From Liolophura sinensis (taxonomy: Eukaryota > Mollusca > Polyplacophora > Chitonida > Chitonidae), in the NCBI RefSeq assembly GCF_032854445.1, contig NC_088300.1, positions 16,001,570 to 16,065,569 of the forward strand: a DNA stretch of 64,000 nt. Reading direction: 5' to 3'. Below are positions 47,601-57,545 of the stretch, piece after piece (position 1 is the first letter of the stretch; every line of letters begins with the position of its first letter). The notes below the pieces were generated by a model that did no database searches, was not told the origin of the DNA, and saw nothing but the letters and a program-made list of their open reading frames with translations. Both the position numbers and the translations under genes were made by a program.

Positions 47601-50600
47601 CAATCAAATATTCCTCTGGGGTAGAAAGTGGGATTATTCTGCTTTGACGGGATTGTCCAAGGCTTGGTTGGTACGATCGCTGTCTCCTAAATCGCTTAGA
47701 GATAAAAGTTATTGACTGTCAGGTGGGGAGTGGTCAGAAGATGATAAAGCCGTTACTGGCTGAACATTTGCCTTAGATGATGGCCCCCTGTTGCCAGTGT
47801 CTGGGATGTTCAGTTCTCTGATCAAGTCTTTCTGGCCTTACACACTCAATCAATCAGTCCCTGAGCATTACTGGCTGCTGTACACTCTATCAATCAGTCC
47901 CTGAGCATTATTGGCTGTTATACACTCAGTCCGTTAATGCGTGAATATTACTGACTGTCTCGATCATAAATAAATAAATCAATTCCTGAGCATTGCCGGC
48001 TGATATACTTGTACATTCAATCAACCTGTACCTGAGCTTCACTGGCAGTCATACACTCAGTCAATCAATTCTCGTGCATTACTGGCTGTTATAGTTCGTG
48101 AATATTACTGGCTGTTACACTCAATCACTCAATCCCTGAGCATTACTGGTTTAAACACACTCAATCTGTCAGTTCCTAAACATTGCTGGCTGTTATACTC
48201 AATCATTCAGTCCCTTAGCATTCTTGTCAGTTGTGCACTCAGTCAACAAATCTGTCAGCATGACTGTCTGTTCCACAGTTTTGTTTGCTGCTTCAAGTTC
48301 AGACTTTTGGCAATTATTTGGTAAAGAGCAGTGGCTTTTGCTCTTTATCCAAACCACTGACAGCCATCATAAAAGTTAAATATTTTTAGTGTAGCATGTA
48401 GTACCAGTCAATAAATAAATATGCAACATGATGCATCATTGTTTGTTGACTTACCGTTTATGGTGTGTTTAGAATAACATGATTGCTGTCACCATGAAGG
48501 TGACCATGATAGAAGTTAAACATAAACAATCACAATGGTGTTTAGTAGTACAGGATGGCTAAAGTAAATTAACGCTAAAATATGGGGTAAGGTTATCCGA
48601 CTGGCAACTGAAAAATACATGTACTTTCATTTATCTTTTAAGGTTATTTTAAAGAGTGTTCATATGTTTGAGTTCTGTGGTGGGCTTTGTTGGCCATACT
48701 GACCTTTTGTAGGAACTCTGATGTCACTTATTTCCCCTGTGTTCACCAGTGGGAAGAAATTTTTGAAAACATTTTTTCAGTAATATTTTACTCATGGGTA
48801 AAAAAGAGTTATTCAAACATTCAATATTCTGACGTTTAGAGGTAGAAATGAGTTCTTAAACACTGGTAGTGTGGTGTATAAAGGCCACCTGAGAATTTAA
48901 ACGCTCGAATGCTTTTAGCACTAATGAATAAAGTGTAAAAAATATAAAAAAAAAAAAATTTTTATACATAGTTTTAAGTGGATACCATCTCTCATTTAAT
49001 GTTTGTATCACATATAATATATTTTGTTTGAATGTATGCCTATCATTAATTGATATTGCATCACTGTAAAGAACTGTGTATTGTCTAATCCATTATGTGA
49101 GCAGGAGCTTTATATGCGGTCAATACCTATAAACATGATTGATGTGTTGTTGATTACATGTCCTTAGCCCTGCACTGTCTGAACTTGGCGTTCACTTACA
49201 TGTACACAGCTGTAAGCCAACCTCTGCAGCCAGCCCTGTTTATTCTTATATTAAGTCTTGAAGGTTAACCAAAACCGTCTCTCATGAGTAATGGCATGTA
49301 GAAGGGAATATCAATAAATGCTGCTCGCAGTGATCAGGCGAGCAAACAAGCGCACGGGTGTGATGTACGAGAGTTCTGTAGAGAATCACAGGTCTGGCCA
49401 CCTTCGCCAGACCTTTGTTGAGTAACTCAGGTGTCGACCCTGGCCAGCCGTGTTATGAATTAATGGAATTAGAGAACGGAAGGATCTAACCAACAGTGGT
49501 TTGGCCCAGTGAAAGTTAATCGTTTGTCAGGCACCAAGCAGACCCCAGGGAGGTATGAGAAAACCCCCCAGTCAGATTAACTGTATGACAGACCAAATGA
49601 AATTAGTCATCGAGTAATTGGGCGTTCAAGTCTCGAGGAGACCTTGGCACTTCTCCCCGCTGTGATGGTGATACTAAAGCTCAGTCTTCTGGCTTGGACT
49701 GCAGAGATTTCAGTCTCCTACGGGACGTGACTCCAAGGTAACCCACTCTGAACCAAGCACAGAGGAGACAAGGCATTGTTCCCATCAGCACAAACACCAG
49801 TACTGCCGTCTCTGATCATCAAATTGGATTGGACTCAGACCAGCTGTGGACTATAACATTGGTCATAGCTTGGACTACCAGCCTTACCGCTGTGCTGATG
49901 TGAGAAGGGTAGAGGCTTGAAGTAGATGTAAGGTGGAGAAGGATGAAGGGGGTTGAGAAGATGGAAAGGTGCCTGAAGCTGTGTGCCTGGTGAGCAGATT
50001 GTGTATAGCTGAATATCAGCAGCTCTTTACGTTATTGATTCCATGTAAATTGCTGCATACTGGGCCATACAGGTAGGCTGAGGCTTATAGCAGACCTTAA
50101 CTCTGCTCTAGCTGCTGTATCGTTACACAATAGCTGGGAGACTTCAGGGCCGGTATCCAGACCTGCTGCACACCGTGCTACTGTCGTATCCAGCAGTCGC
50201 CTATTTAACCTTTCAGATGGTTTGATAATCACCAAGCATTTTCAGCATACTTTTTGTTTAGGTTCCATGCATCACAATGTGTATAGGCAGTGGTGTGGTG
50301 AAAACTTCTGAAAGGAACCTGTCAACATGCAGATATACAGTATTTACATGCTCACAGTATCTGTTTTGAAATGTTTAGGTTTTGCCATAAACTCAAACCT
50401 TCCTGCATGATTTTGTAGCTGTTAATTGTGCTGTATGTGTATATGAGAACACAGTGCAGAGCTATACTTTCACATGTAGGTTATAAACTTTGATTTATTT
50501 ATTTGATTGCCACGACCATCTGCACACTACTGGCAGACCTTACCACATACATGACATACTACCTGACAGAAAGCCAGCATTTACTGGACTTGAACTCACA

Positions 50601-53600
50601 GCAACTGCATTGGTGAGATGCACTAGGATCATTCTGCTGCACTAGCACTCTAACCAGCAGGCCATGGTTGAACCAGTCATATAGTAATCCCATGTTGTAT
50701 GCCCTTGTACTTGATAGTACCTGAAATGTTGAAGTACCCTTACTCTCTCCACGTTTTCCTACGCTTTACATGTGTGTTGTCATCTACATATACATTCATG
50801 TAGAATATATATTGAGGAGTCAATTTTTTTTTATGAATATTTCTTTATAAATTAAGGCATAGGAGTGACAGGGATATAGTTCACGTATTGCGAAATCCTG
50901 AATCTCAGGAAGAATTTAGAATTTAACTGTCAGGTGAACGCAAGTCTATCGGATAGACTCTAAACCATTATTTAAGCATACACGGCTGATACCCCTAATG
51001 ACAGGCCAAAAATAATGTGTGTTATCTGCTTTTTAGAAATGTATCTAGCTGTCATTAGCAGACAATCATATATAGTAGTAGTGCTATTTATTTCTTGGGT
51101 TGTGTTGTATACCATACATATGTACACAACAGCAGTTCTTTGCCTGGTATATGACAAAAGAGACCTCAAAGCGATGGTTTATCCTCTGATGTTATCAATC
51201 AGTCAGGTTACATGAGGCATTGATTAAGAAAGTGCACTCAGGTACTTGTACGTGTATACATATTTGTACATGTAGCCTTAGTTGTTAGTGTTATTGTGTG
51301 TTAAATCCACATGTCTGTCTGTATACCTGTCCATATGGTTCAGTGATTCTGTCAGTGGGACTGCATGGCTATTTACATTGTAATACCTGATCACAGCACT
51401 CTACGGATACACATATACTTTAGTACACATGGTAGTTAGGGACACGCATGCACAATTATACACAATATATTTATCCATTTGGCTAACTATATGTAGTATG
51501 TGTATGTGTGGCATAAACCAGCCATGGGGTCACTACAAGGGTGAGGATTGCACATTATACATTTATGGCATATATACTAGTGCAAAATGCCAAACCACAG
51601 CTTTTATTAGATGGTTCTTGTTTTACTAAACGTAACCTTCTTTATGTTTGTAGTTATAAACCAGTTGTTGTGTCAACAATGTTCATGTTTCTGTTGTATA
51701 CTTGGTGCTGAGGGACATGACCTAAAAATTTCTCATTTTGCCTAAAACTGAGAGTTTTATTGATCTTAGAAAACATATTTAGGTTTGTTTGGGAAAATGC
51801 ACTTCATTGGGTGAAGTTTTAGGCGATGTACCACATAATTATGTGTTACATGATTTGTACATGCAGTTCCATAATCCCCTTATACAATATACATGCTGAC
51901 AACTTCAGGGAAGGAATAATCTATTTGTTACATGTGTCAGATAAAATGAAATTTATGGAAATTGTATTGAAAGTTGTATATTTATTTAAATTTTTCGAAT
52001 ATTAATGTCTTTCAGGGGAATTTGTGTTTCACACTCATCAGTTTGGAACTATAGTGATTCATCGTGTCGTCACAGTAAGTTGTTTTGTGATAAGATTTTC
52101 ACGTGATACGTTGTGTGTGTTTTTAATTGTTCCTTCAGCCTGGACTTGCACCAGCAGATTGAGGAGCTACGTAGCCAGCTGCACCGTAGCAATGTACACA
52201 TCTCCCAGATAGAGCATGAACTGATGGATAGTAAACAGGCTGCGGAGTACGAGGTGCTCAAGCTGCGAGATGAACTCTCCAAACTGCGAGACAGATATGA
52301 CAGGTGAGTATCCCTGATCGCCTGCATGAATAGCTTAGCTCACTGGTTATCACGGTGGCACAACATTTTCATTATGTACCTGACATCAGGGAGCGAGGCA
52401 TCTGTGCCCAGCTGGTTTGAACGCTAGTGTAGCACAATGACCCTGCAGCCTCTCACCAGTGTGATTGCTGTGAGATCAAGTTTATCTCATGCTTGCTTCC
52501 TTTATGGTCAGACGTGGAAAGGTCATTGATGTTCCTGGATTTCTCACGGGCTCTGCCCGGTCTCCTCCCACTATAATGGTGGCTGCCATCGTATAACGGA
52601 AATATTCCTGAGTACAGCATAAAAACTTGAATCAAATAAAGAAATAAATCATAATCATCAGGGTCTTAGAAAAAACACATGTAGCTCAAAGAATAATGCA
52701 GATGTCTGGCACAGAACCCTCAACTACTGCTCTCTGTAGATAACGTGTGGTAAGACAGACGAGGTTGTGGTTTATATGTGTGGAAAGTGAGCAGGGTTGT
52801 GGTTATATGTGTGGAAAGTGAGCAGGGTTATGGTTCATATGTGTGACAGGTGAACAGGGTTTTGGTTTATATGTGTGACAATTGAACAGGGTTGTGGTTC
52901 ATATGTGTGACAAGTGAACAGGGTTGTGGTTCATATGTGTGACAAGTGAACAGGGTTTTGGTTCTTATGTGTGACAAGTCGACCATGTTGTGGTTCATAC
53001 AGTGTATGTTTGTCAAGAGAGCAGGATTGTGGTTCATATGTGTGGAAAATGAGCAGGGTTATAGTTCATTTCTGTGGCAAGTGAGCAGAGTGGTGGTTCA
53101 TATGTGTGGTGAGAGAGCAGTATTGTGGTTCATATGCCTGGCAAGTGAGCAAGGTGGTGGTTCATATGTGTGTCAAGACCCCTGGGTCATGGTTCATATG
53201 TGTGAAAAATGAGCAAGGTTGTGGTTCATATGTGTGGCAAGTGAGCAGTGTTGTGGTTCATATGCCTGGCATGTGAGCATGGTGGTGGTTCATATGTGTG
53301 GCAAGTGAGCAGGGTGGTGATTTATATGTGTGTCAAGACCGCAGGGTCATGGTTCATATGTGAGGAAAATGAGCAGGGTTGTGGTTCATACAGTATGCCT
53401 GGCAAGTGAGCAGGGTGGTGGTTCATATGTCAGGCTAGTGAGCATAGTTGTGGTTCGTATGTGTGGAAAGTTAGCAGGGTTACCACACATACGAATTTTA
53501 GTATGGTTAAGTTTAGTTATGCATGTAACCGACATCTGTGAAGCTGTGGCACCATGGTGTTTGTACCCATGGTCAGCTGTAAGCACATTGTCTTGTAAAT

Positions 53601-56368
53601 GGTAGATTACCCAAGGCTATGAAATTTGTAAGTTGAAGTGGCCTACTGGATAGTTATAGTACGGTCCTGTGACCGTATCACAGTGAGGTATTGTGTCTGG
53701 TGTCTTTGACATGGCATTTCAGTATTTTATATGTTTTATTTGATTGGTTGTTTACGCAGTACTTAAGAATATTTCACTTATGCAGCGGTGGCCAGCATTA
53801 TGGTGGGAGGAAAGCTGGCAGAGCCCAAGGGGAAACTCACAATCATTGACAGCTTGCTGACAGACATCCTCACATACATTCGGAGAGGAAGTTGGCACGA
53901 GCTGGACTTGAACTCACAGTGATTGCATTCATTAGAGGCTCCTTACCCTGCATTAGCGCACTAACTACCTAGGCCATGGATGCCCCCAGTGTTCCAGTAA
54001 GGCAACATAATAAATAAGTTGGCATTGGGTCCTGCCTCTTACAAGGAGACGTTAAAATGACATAAAACATGTACGGTGTACCTTTTTCCATAATATACAT
54101 AAACCCATTTGCCTGTGATTTTATTCCAGACTGTTTGAGAGCCACAAAAGGTTGCAGAGAGTGAATCATAGCCTGGAAGATAAACTTCTTAAAGTGGTTA
54201 GTATAGGTCTATTATATTGTATTTGTGCCATAAATATACTACCATACACATGCACACATGCAGATACTGTACATTATTTAGATAACAATTTAGTGTTGTT
54301 AAGGTTTGTCTCAAAAAATGCATGTTTTTAGAAAGGAAATAAGTAAGAAATAGCAAAGTACTGCTCCTTTATGTTTCAGTATTGTTTTTTTAAGTTCTCA
54401 TAAAACAGTAGAAAAACAATTCAGTCATTTGGTGTTGCCTACATTTTTTTTTTCAAATAAACCCTTATTCTTGAGTAAAGTATAAAATCCAGGCTCTTCA
54501 CTACATCTACATTTATCTTGTGTCATGCGATGTGTTGACCGTGTTACTGTGTATGTACATGTGTGAAGTCCGATACATTTCAATATTCTGTCACTAATTT
54601 GACTTATTAGGTAAATATGTACATGTATGTATGTCCAATGTCTAATGCTAAGTTTCTACTTGACTCAGGTTAATAAATATGAGGGAGAGAAAATGTCCGT
54701 TCAGAAAGAGGCTGCATCTCTCACTTCCAAGCTGGTGGATGCCAAAGTCACCATCTGTGACCTAGAGGAGGAAAATGTGAGTCCTTGTACATTATTGCAC
54801 CTCGGAATAATGAGGATGCCTCATGGAATTATTCAATTTAAAAAAAACAATGTTATTTGTAACAAAACATCTCTGGCTTTCATGATTAACTGGGTTTATG
54901 GATGTATATACCATATATGTTTGATTTCTATTACGTCATACCACTGAGGGATCCCATGAGATTGCTATGCGCGTGAGTGAGCCAGTGCTAACAAGGTGTT
55001 GGCTGTGGGCAGGTGTGTCCTGTGATATCTCCAGTGTTGGAGACAGTAGCAATCTCATGTTATCCCTCAGTGTTGTATGACTACACAGACTCCAAGTCAA
55101 ACTTCACCTTATAAATAAGGCTTGCTTAACTTTTGGATTAACCCTTACAAGATTCTCTTGCCAGCCTTACCTTTGTGAAGATAGGTATATCTGGTGACTA
55201 ATGTCAGTGTCGGTGTTTAGGGATGTTGCATTGATTTGAGTTTGTTTATTTATGTACTTTTTTTAGATTTGTAAACTGTACACAACCTGTTTTTGGTTTA
55301 TTTTTGTAGGAGAGGTACAGAAATGACTGTAACCTGGCTGTACAACTTCTTCAGTGCAAACCCTCAAATTTTGTGGCCCACAAGTTAACAGCGGTAAGAA
55401 CTGGTATCTCAAACTTTATACAGAAATAATCACTTAATGAATTCAACAGGTCTTATAACAGTTGACTGTAGTCACTTTTGTTAGGTGTGTCTTTGTTGCA
55501 TTTAATGCTCAAGTGGAATGCCTTCATTTGAACTTTGAAAAATCTAACGTTCTTTTCCATTGTCAGCTTGTTTTAATTTAGGATGTCCCAGTTATTGTTT
55601 TGTCAGCTCATATTTAGGCCTGAAAATTGGCCTTGTTAGGTGCTAAGCTTGGTGAAAGTACATGTACTTGTTCGATCTTGAGTAGGTGCATGTACATATA
55701 TTTCCTAACTGGGTGGGGTAACAACCTGCATGGCTTCAGCATGGCATTTCAGGGAGGAAGCACTATTAACGTGTTAGCACTGAAACCTGCCTGTAGCAGG
55801 GAAACTTTGTTGTAGAATGACTAAAATACTGCTAAAAGTGATTAAATTTAAGTATACAAAGAAACCCAGCATTGTACAAGCAGCCCCTAGACTGTTGAAA
55901 ATGTCACAGATTCACTAACATGTAAATTTTTTTCTTCAGCTTCCACTGGACCTTCAAGAGAGAGTTAAAAGTCACATGACTCAAGAGCAGATCATCAACA
56001 TGGAGGACGCTTCAAGGAAACTTGAAACCAGGTTGATACGTGTTCCCATGCAGACATTTCCTCCTACAGCTATGGTCTACTCTATCAATGACCACACTAA
56101 CCAGTCAGACGAGGAGAATAAACTAGCCAATGAGGAGTCTGTTCCAATGACACTGATAGCTAAGGTTCTGACACAACCAGAGCCGACCCGTAAGCCTAGA
56201 AGAACATACATCTGTTACAAGTGTAAACTAGACGTGGTGTATTTGGACAAACAGGTGCAGACATGTGGGGAAATGGACAGAAATGGACATGTGCCCGGAA
56301 ACATCAAAGTTCACAGGTCAAACAGTAACAGGGTCAGATTGAACTCTACAGAGACAGATATCATGTGA
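44574..56368 (+). CDS. TJAP1: TJAP1/BEGAIN-family coiled-coil protein
   Basis: Seven exons join in frame to about 312 residues: 44568-44618 (coding from 44574), 45596-45636, 52139-52303, 54130-54196, 54669-54776, 55310-55393 and 55940-56368. Vertebrate TJAP1 is a tight-junction/trans-Golgi protein and BEGAIN a postsynaptic guanylate-kinase-associated protein. The family core is a coiled coil (here residues about 29-160) followed by ERYRNDCNLAVQLLQCKPSN, matching human TJAP1 ERYRLDCNLAVQLLKCNKSH. LPLDLQERVKSHM (compare BEGAIN LPSDFQERVSLHM) and VPMTLIAKVLTQPEP (compare BEGAIN VPTCVIAKVLEKPDP) follow. It is about 45% shorter than vertebrate TJAP1 (557 residues) because the long proline/serine-rich tail is absent. 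N- and C-terminal cysteine clusters are extra. The first two exons are less certain than the rest. Confidence 0.88.
45104..45366 (+). mobile_element. SINE family B copy
   Basis: Contains tgacccaggagcctctcaca, a B-box-like gagttcaagtccagctcatg, gcaacctgcagatggccgtg, tttcctcccaccataatgct and a tail of caaataaacaaataaat. A small insertion interrupts the 3' block. Open frames here are SINE sequence. Confidence 0.8.
45596..45636 (+). CDS. TJAP1: TJAP1-like micro-exon with cysteine cluster
   Basis: Forty-one bases, phase 0 to phase 2, acceptor tcctcctcag, donor gtgaga. It encodes GCECGSSKCFNNN. With the preceding cysteine this makes C-x2-C-x-C-x4-C, a plausible small metal-binding or disulfide cluster. 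It splices in frame to the firmly identified coiled-coil exon. Confidence 0.65.
46262..46500 (+). mobile_element. SINE family B copy, diverged
   Basis: Has gtgggaaggtctgccagcaa, ggtcgtgggtttcccctggg, taaatattctagagtacaat and an aaataaataaataa tail. The head is degraded. Confidence 0.7.
47838..48245. repeat. Degenerate tandem repeat, about 40-46-bp unit, about ten copies
   Basis: Repeated core tcagtccctgagcattactg plus gctgttatacactcaatca. Units vary in length and sequence, indicating an older array. Confidence 0.8.
48357..48420 (+). mobile_element. SINE family B, tail fragment
   Basis: Only the 3' block survives: agccatcataaaagttaaat, gtagtaccagtcaataaata. Confidence 0.5.
49943..49989 (+). 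CDS. TJAP1: Candidate alternative first coding exon of TJAP1-like gene
   Basis: ATG followed by 15 codons in all and two bases up to donor gtgagc encodes MKGVEKMERCLKLCA. It leaves in phase 2, exactly what the exon at 52139 needs, so the product would read on as CLDLHQQIEEL. It lies at the end of a roughly 650-base GC-richer unique block that looks like a 5' UTR. No homology supports it, and the phase match alone has a one-in-three chance. Confidence 0.3.
50486..50672 (-). mobile_element. SINE family B copy, diverged
   Basis: Tail complement ttatttatttgatt, then aagccagcatttactggact, tgaactcacagcaactgcat, tggtgagatgc and gcactagcactctaaccagc, the tRNA-like head in reverse. Confidence 0.65.
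52139..52303 (+). CDS. TJAP1: TJAP1-like exon, coiled coil part 1
   Basis: One base completing a serine codon, 54 codons and two bases; acceptor ttccttcag, donor gtgagt. It starts LDLHQQIEELRSQLHRSNVH and ends LSKLRDRYD, with heptad-like leucine spacing. It aligns with human TJAP1 QEENEELRRRL to EELDKFKDKFRRL. Confidence 0.9.
52424..52650 (+). mobile_element. SINE family B copy
   Basis: Has gctagtgtagcacaatgacc, tgtgagatcaagtttatctc (B-box-like), ctgcccggtctcctcccact, gaaatattcctgagtacagc and an aaataaagaaataaat tail. Confidence 0.8.
52766..53480. repeat. Minisatellite, about 32-bp unit, about 22 copies
   Basis: Unit gtggttcatatgtgtggcaa plus gtgagcagggtt, with point changes and a few small insertions. 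It produces apparent open frames rich in VVHMCGK-like peptides, which are artefacts. Confidence 0.95.
53728..53985 (-). mobile_element. SINE family B, near-complete copy
   Basis: Reverse orientation from tttatttgattggttgttta through ggccagcattatggtgggag, ctggacttgaactcacagtg (B-box complement) to gcgcactaactacctaggcc. Confidence 0.8.
54130..54196 (+). CDS. TJAP1: TJAP1-like exon, coiled coil part 2
   Basis: Sixty-seven bases, phase 2 to phase 0, encoding LFESHKRLQRVNHSLEDKLL and KV, like human LQNSYTASQRTNQELEDKLH. Acceptor tttattccag, donor gttagt. Confidence 0.9.
54669..54776 (+). CDS. TJAP1: TJAP1-like exon, coiled coil part 3
   Basis: Thirty-six codons in phase 0: VNKYEGEKMSVQKEAASLTS then KLVDAKVTICDLEEEN. 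The second part matches BEGAIN HLLEAKVTIDKLSEDN. Acceptor ttgactcag, donor gtgagt. Confidence 0.92.
54777..55309 (+). other. TJAP1-like intron
   Basis: About 530 bases without recognised features. Confidence 0.8.
55310..55393 (+). CDS. TJAP1: TJAP1-like exon, family signature
   Basis: Twenty-eight codons in phase 0 encoding ERYRNDCNLAVQLLQCKPSN and FVAHKLTA, the most conserved segment of the TJAP1/BEGAIN family. Acceptor tttttgtag, donor gtaaga. Confidence 0.95.
55394..55939 (+). other. TJAP1-like intron
   Basis: About 550 bases without recognised features; a 62-codon open frame at 55627-55815 has no support. Confidence 0.8.
55940..56368 (+). CDS. TJAP1: TJAP1-like last exon and stop
   Basis: One hundred and forty-two codons and TGA after acceptor tttcttcag. 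Contains LPLDLQERVKSHM, the segment RVPMQTFPPTAMVYSINDHT, the family motif IAKVLTQPEP, a C-terminal RRTYICYKCKLDV with a CxxC pair and VQTCGE, and ends STETDIM. The CxxC and later cysteine may form a second small zinc-binding element (inference). Confidence 0.93.
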   Translation, partial: LPLDLQERVKSHMTQEQIINMEDASRKLETRLIRVPMQTFPPTAMVYSINDHTNQSDEENKLANEESVPMTLIAKVLTQPEPTRKPRRTYICYKCKLDVVYLDKQVQTCGEMDRNGHVPGNIKVHRSNSNRVRLNSTETDIM

Positions 56369-56513
56369 CATCAGCAAAGCATAAGACAGCATAATAGTGC
56401 AAATGTTGAAAGTTGGCTTGTCTCGTGAAATCTCACGTCAATAATTACAAATTATAGATGTAATGGCTGTGGCACTCATACATATATTTGTTAGTAGGCT
56501 ATGTTACAAATAA

Positions 56514-56720
56514 GCCTTGCTGGCATTGTGAATCAGGCCTTGCTGGCATTGTGAATCAGGCCGTGCTGGCTTTGTGAATCAGGCCGTGCTGGCTTTGTGA
56601 ATCAGGCCTTGCTGGCTTTGTGAATCAGGCCATGCTGGCTTTGTGAATCAGGCCGTGCTGGCTTTGTGAATCAGGCCGTGCTGGCTTTGTGAATCAGGCC
56701 GTACTGGCTTTGTGAATCAG
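56514..56720. repeat. Tandem repeat, 23-bp unit, exactly nine copies
   Basis: Unit GCCGTGCTGGCTTTGTGAAT plus CAG, 207 bases in all with no length variation and only a few substitutions. It starts 146 bases after the TJAP1-like stop codon, so it probably lies in the 3' UTR. Confidence 0.95.
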
Positions 56721-57128
56721 GCCGTTCTTGTGGAATGTGCCCAGTACACTGCCAATACCATCAAAGGCCTTAGCGGTAGTCTCTGGACAATCTGTCCGTG
56801 TTTAACTTTTTAAGAAGTCAAGGGCTGTCATCTGGATATGGACAGTCAAATCAAAATTGCTAACATGGAGTTGCACATTCTCAGGTGTGTGTCACACTTG
56901 CTTTCTGCTAACATCTCTTCTATTATAAACTGCAAAGCCCATGGTTGCTATCGGGCTTGCAAGCAAAAATCACTTCCCTTGACTTATGTTTTTAAGTATT
57001 AAAGTGATATTGCCATCACTGCTGAAATGCATAGAGCTGCTGTTCTAGGGAATTCCATATTGAGAAATGGTATATAAAATATGGAGACAGTGCTATTGGG
57101 CACATTGTTTAACTGCCTTAAGAAGGCA

Positions 57129-57134
57129 TTAAAG
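57129..57134 (+). promoter_or_regulatory. Possible poly(A) signal ATTAAA for TJAP1-like gene
   Basis: First reasonable variants after the stop are ATTAAA at 56998 and here; a canonical AATAAA is at 57578-57583. Which is used cannot be decided by eye. Confidence 0.3.
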
Positions 57135-57340
57135 ATATATATCATATTTAAGCATAAATTTGTCATGGAATTTTTTAAGTAAAAAAGAAACCAGTAAAAT
57201 ATGATGATGTTTGTGCATTTATTGATATGTCCTTAAGATCATAAAACAAGGATCTCCTGACATATCTGTGTTGGACAGTAATAATAAGGCAGCTACCAGT
57301 TCATGTATAGACTTTTTTTTTAATATTTGACTTAGGTATT

Positions 57341-57545
57341 ACTGTAATTCTTCAACCTTTTCACATGTTTGCAAGGTGTTTGTTTATGCAAATTCTGAGA
57401 ACATTACTCTTTGTATACTGATAAAATTATACCTTTGTGAAGCCATGAAATTGGCCAGTCGAACCAATGTAGTTTTACCTCTGAAGTCAAATTCAAAATT
57501 TGCCTAAATTTGCTCTTCTATATGCAAAAAGATTGAGGAATTAGG
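57341..57545 (-). mobile_element. 210-bp palindromic MITE, copy 4
   Basis: Begins actgtaattcttcaaccttt and ends caaaaagattgaggaattag: the reverse orientation of copies 1-3. Confidence 0.8.

Larger units (their letters stand above)
45637..52138 (+). other. TJAP1-like intron 3
   Basis: About 6.5 kb. It holds SINE copies (46262-46500, 48357-48420, 50486-50672), a tandem array (47838-48245), a GC-richer unique block (about 49300-49990) that may be an alternative first exon, and a 59-bp splice-bounded segment (52016-52074). Confidence 0.7.
52304..54129 (+). other. TJAP1-like intron 4, largely repeats
   Basis: Occupied by a SINE (52424-52650), the 32-bp minisatellite (52766-53480) and a second SINE in opposite orientation (53728-53985). 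Confidence 0.85.

Noticed and set aside
49300-49740. Separate coding gene in the GC-richer block of intron 3
   Set aside because: Stops interrupt all frames and no similarity is seen; kept only as a possible 5' UTR of an alternative transcript.
52946-53605. Frames with repeated VVHMCG-like peptides, resembling a Cys-rich repeat protein
   Set aside because: Produced by the 32-bp minisatellite, whose period is not a multiple of three and which lies wholly in an intron.
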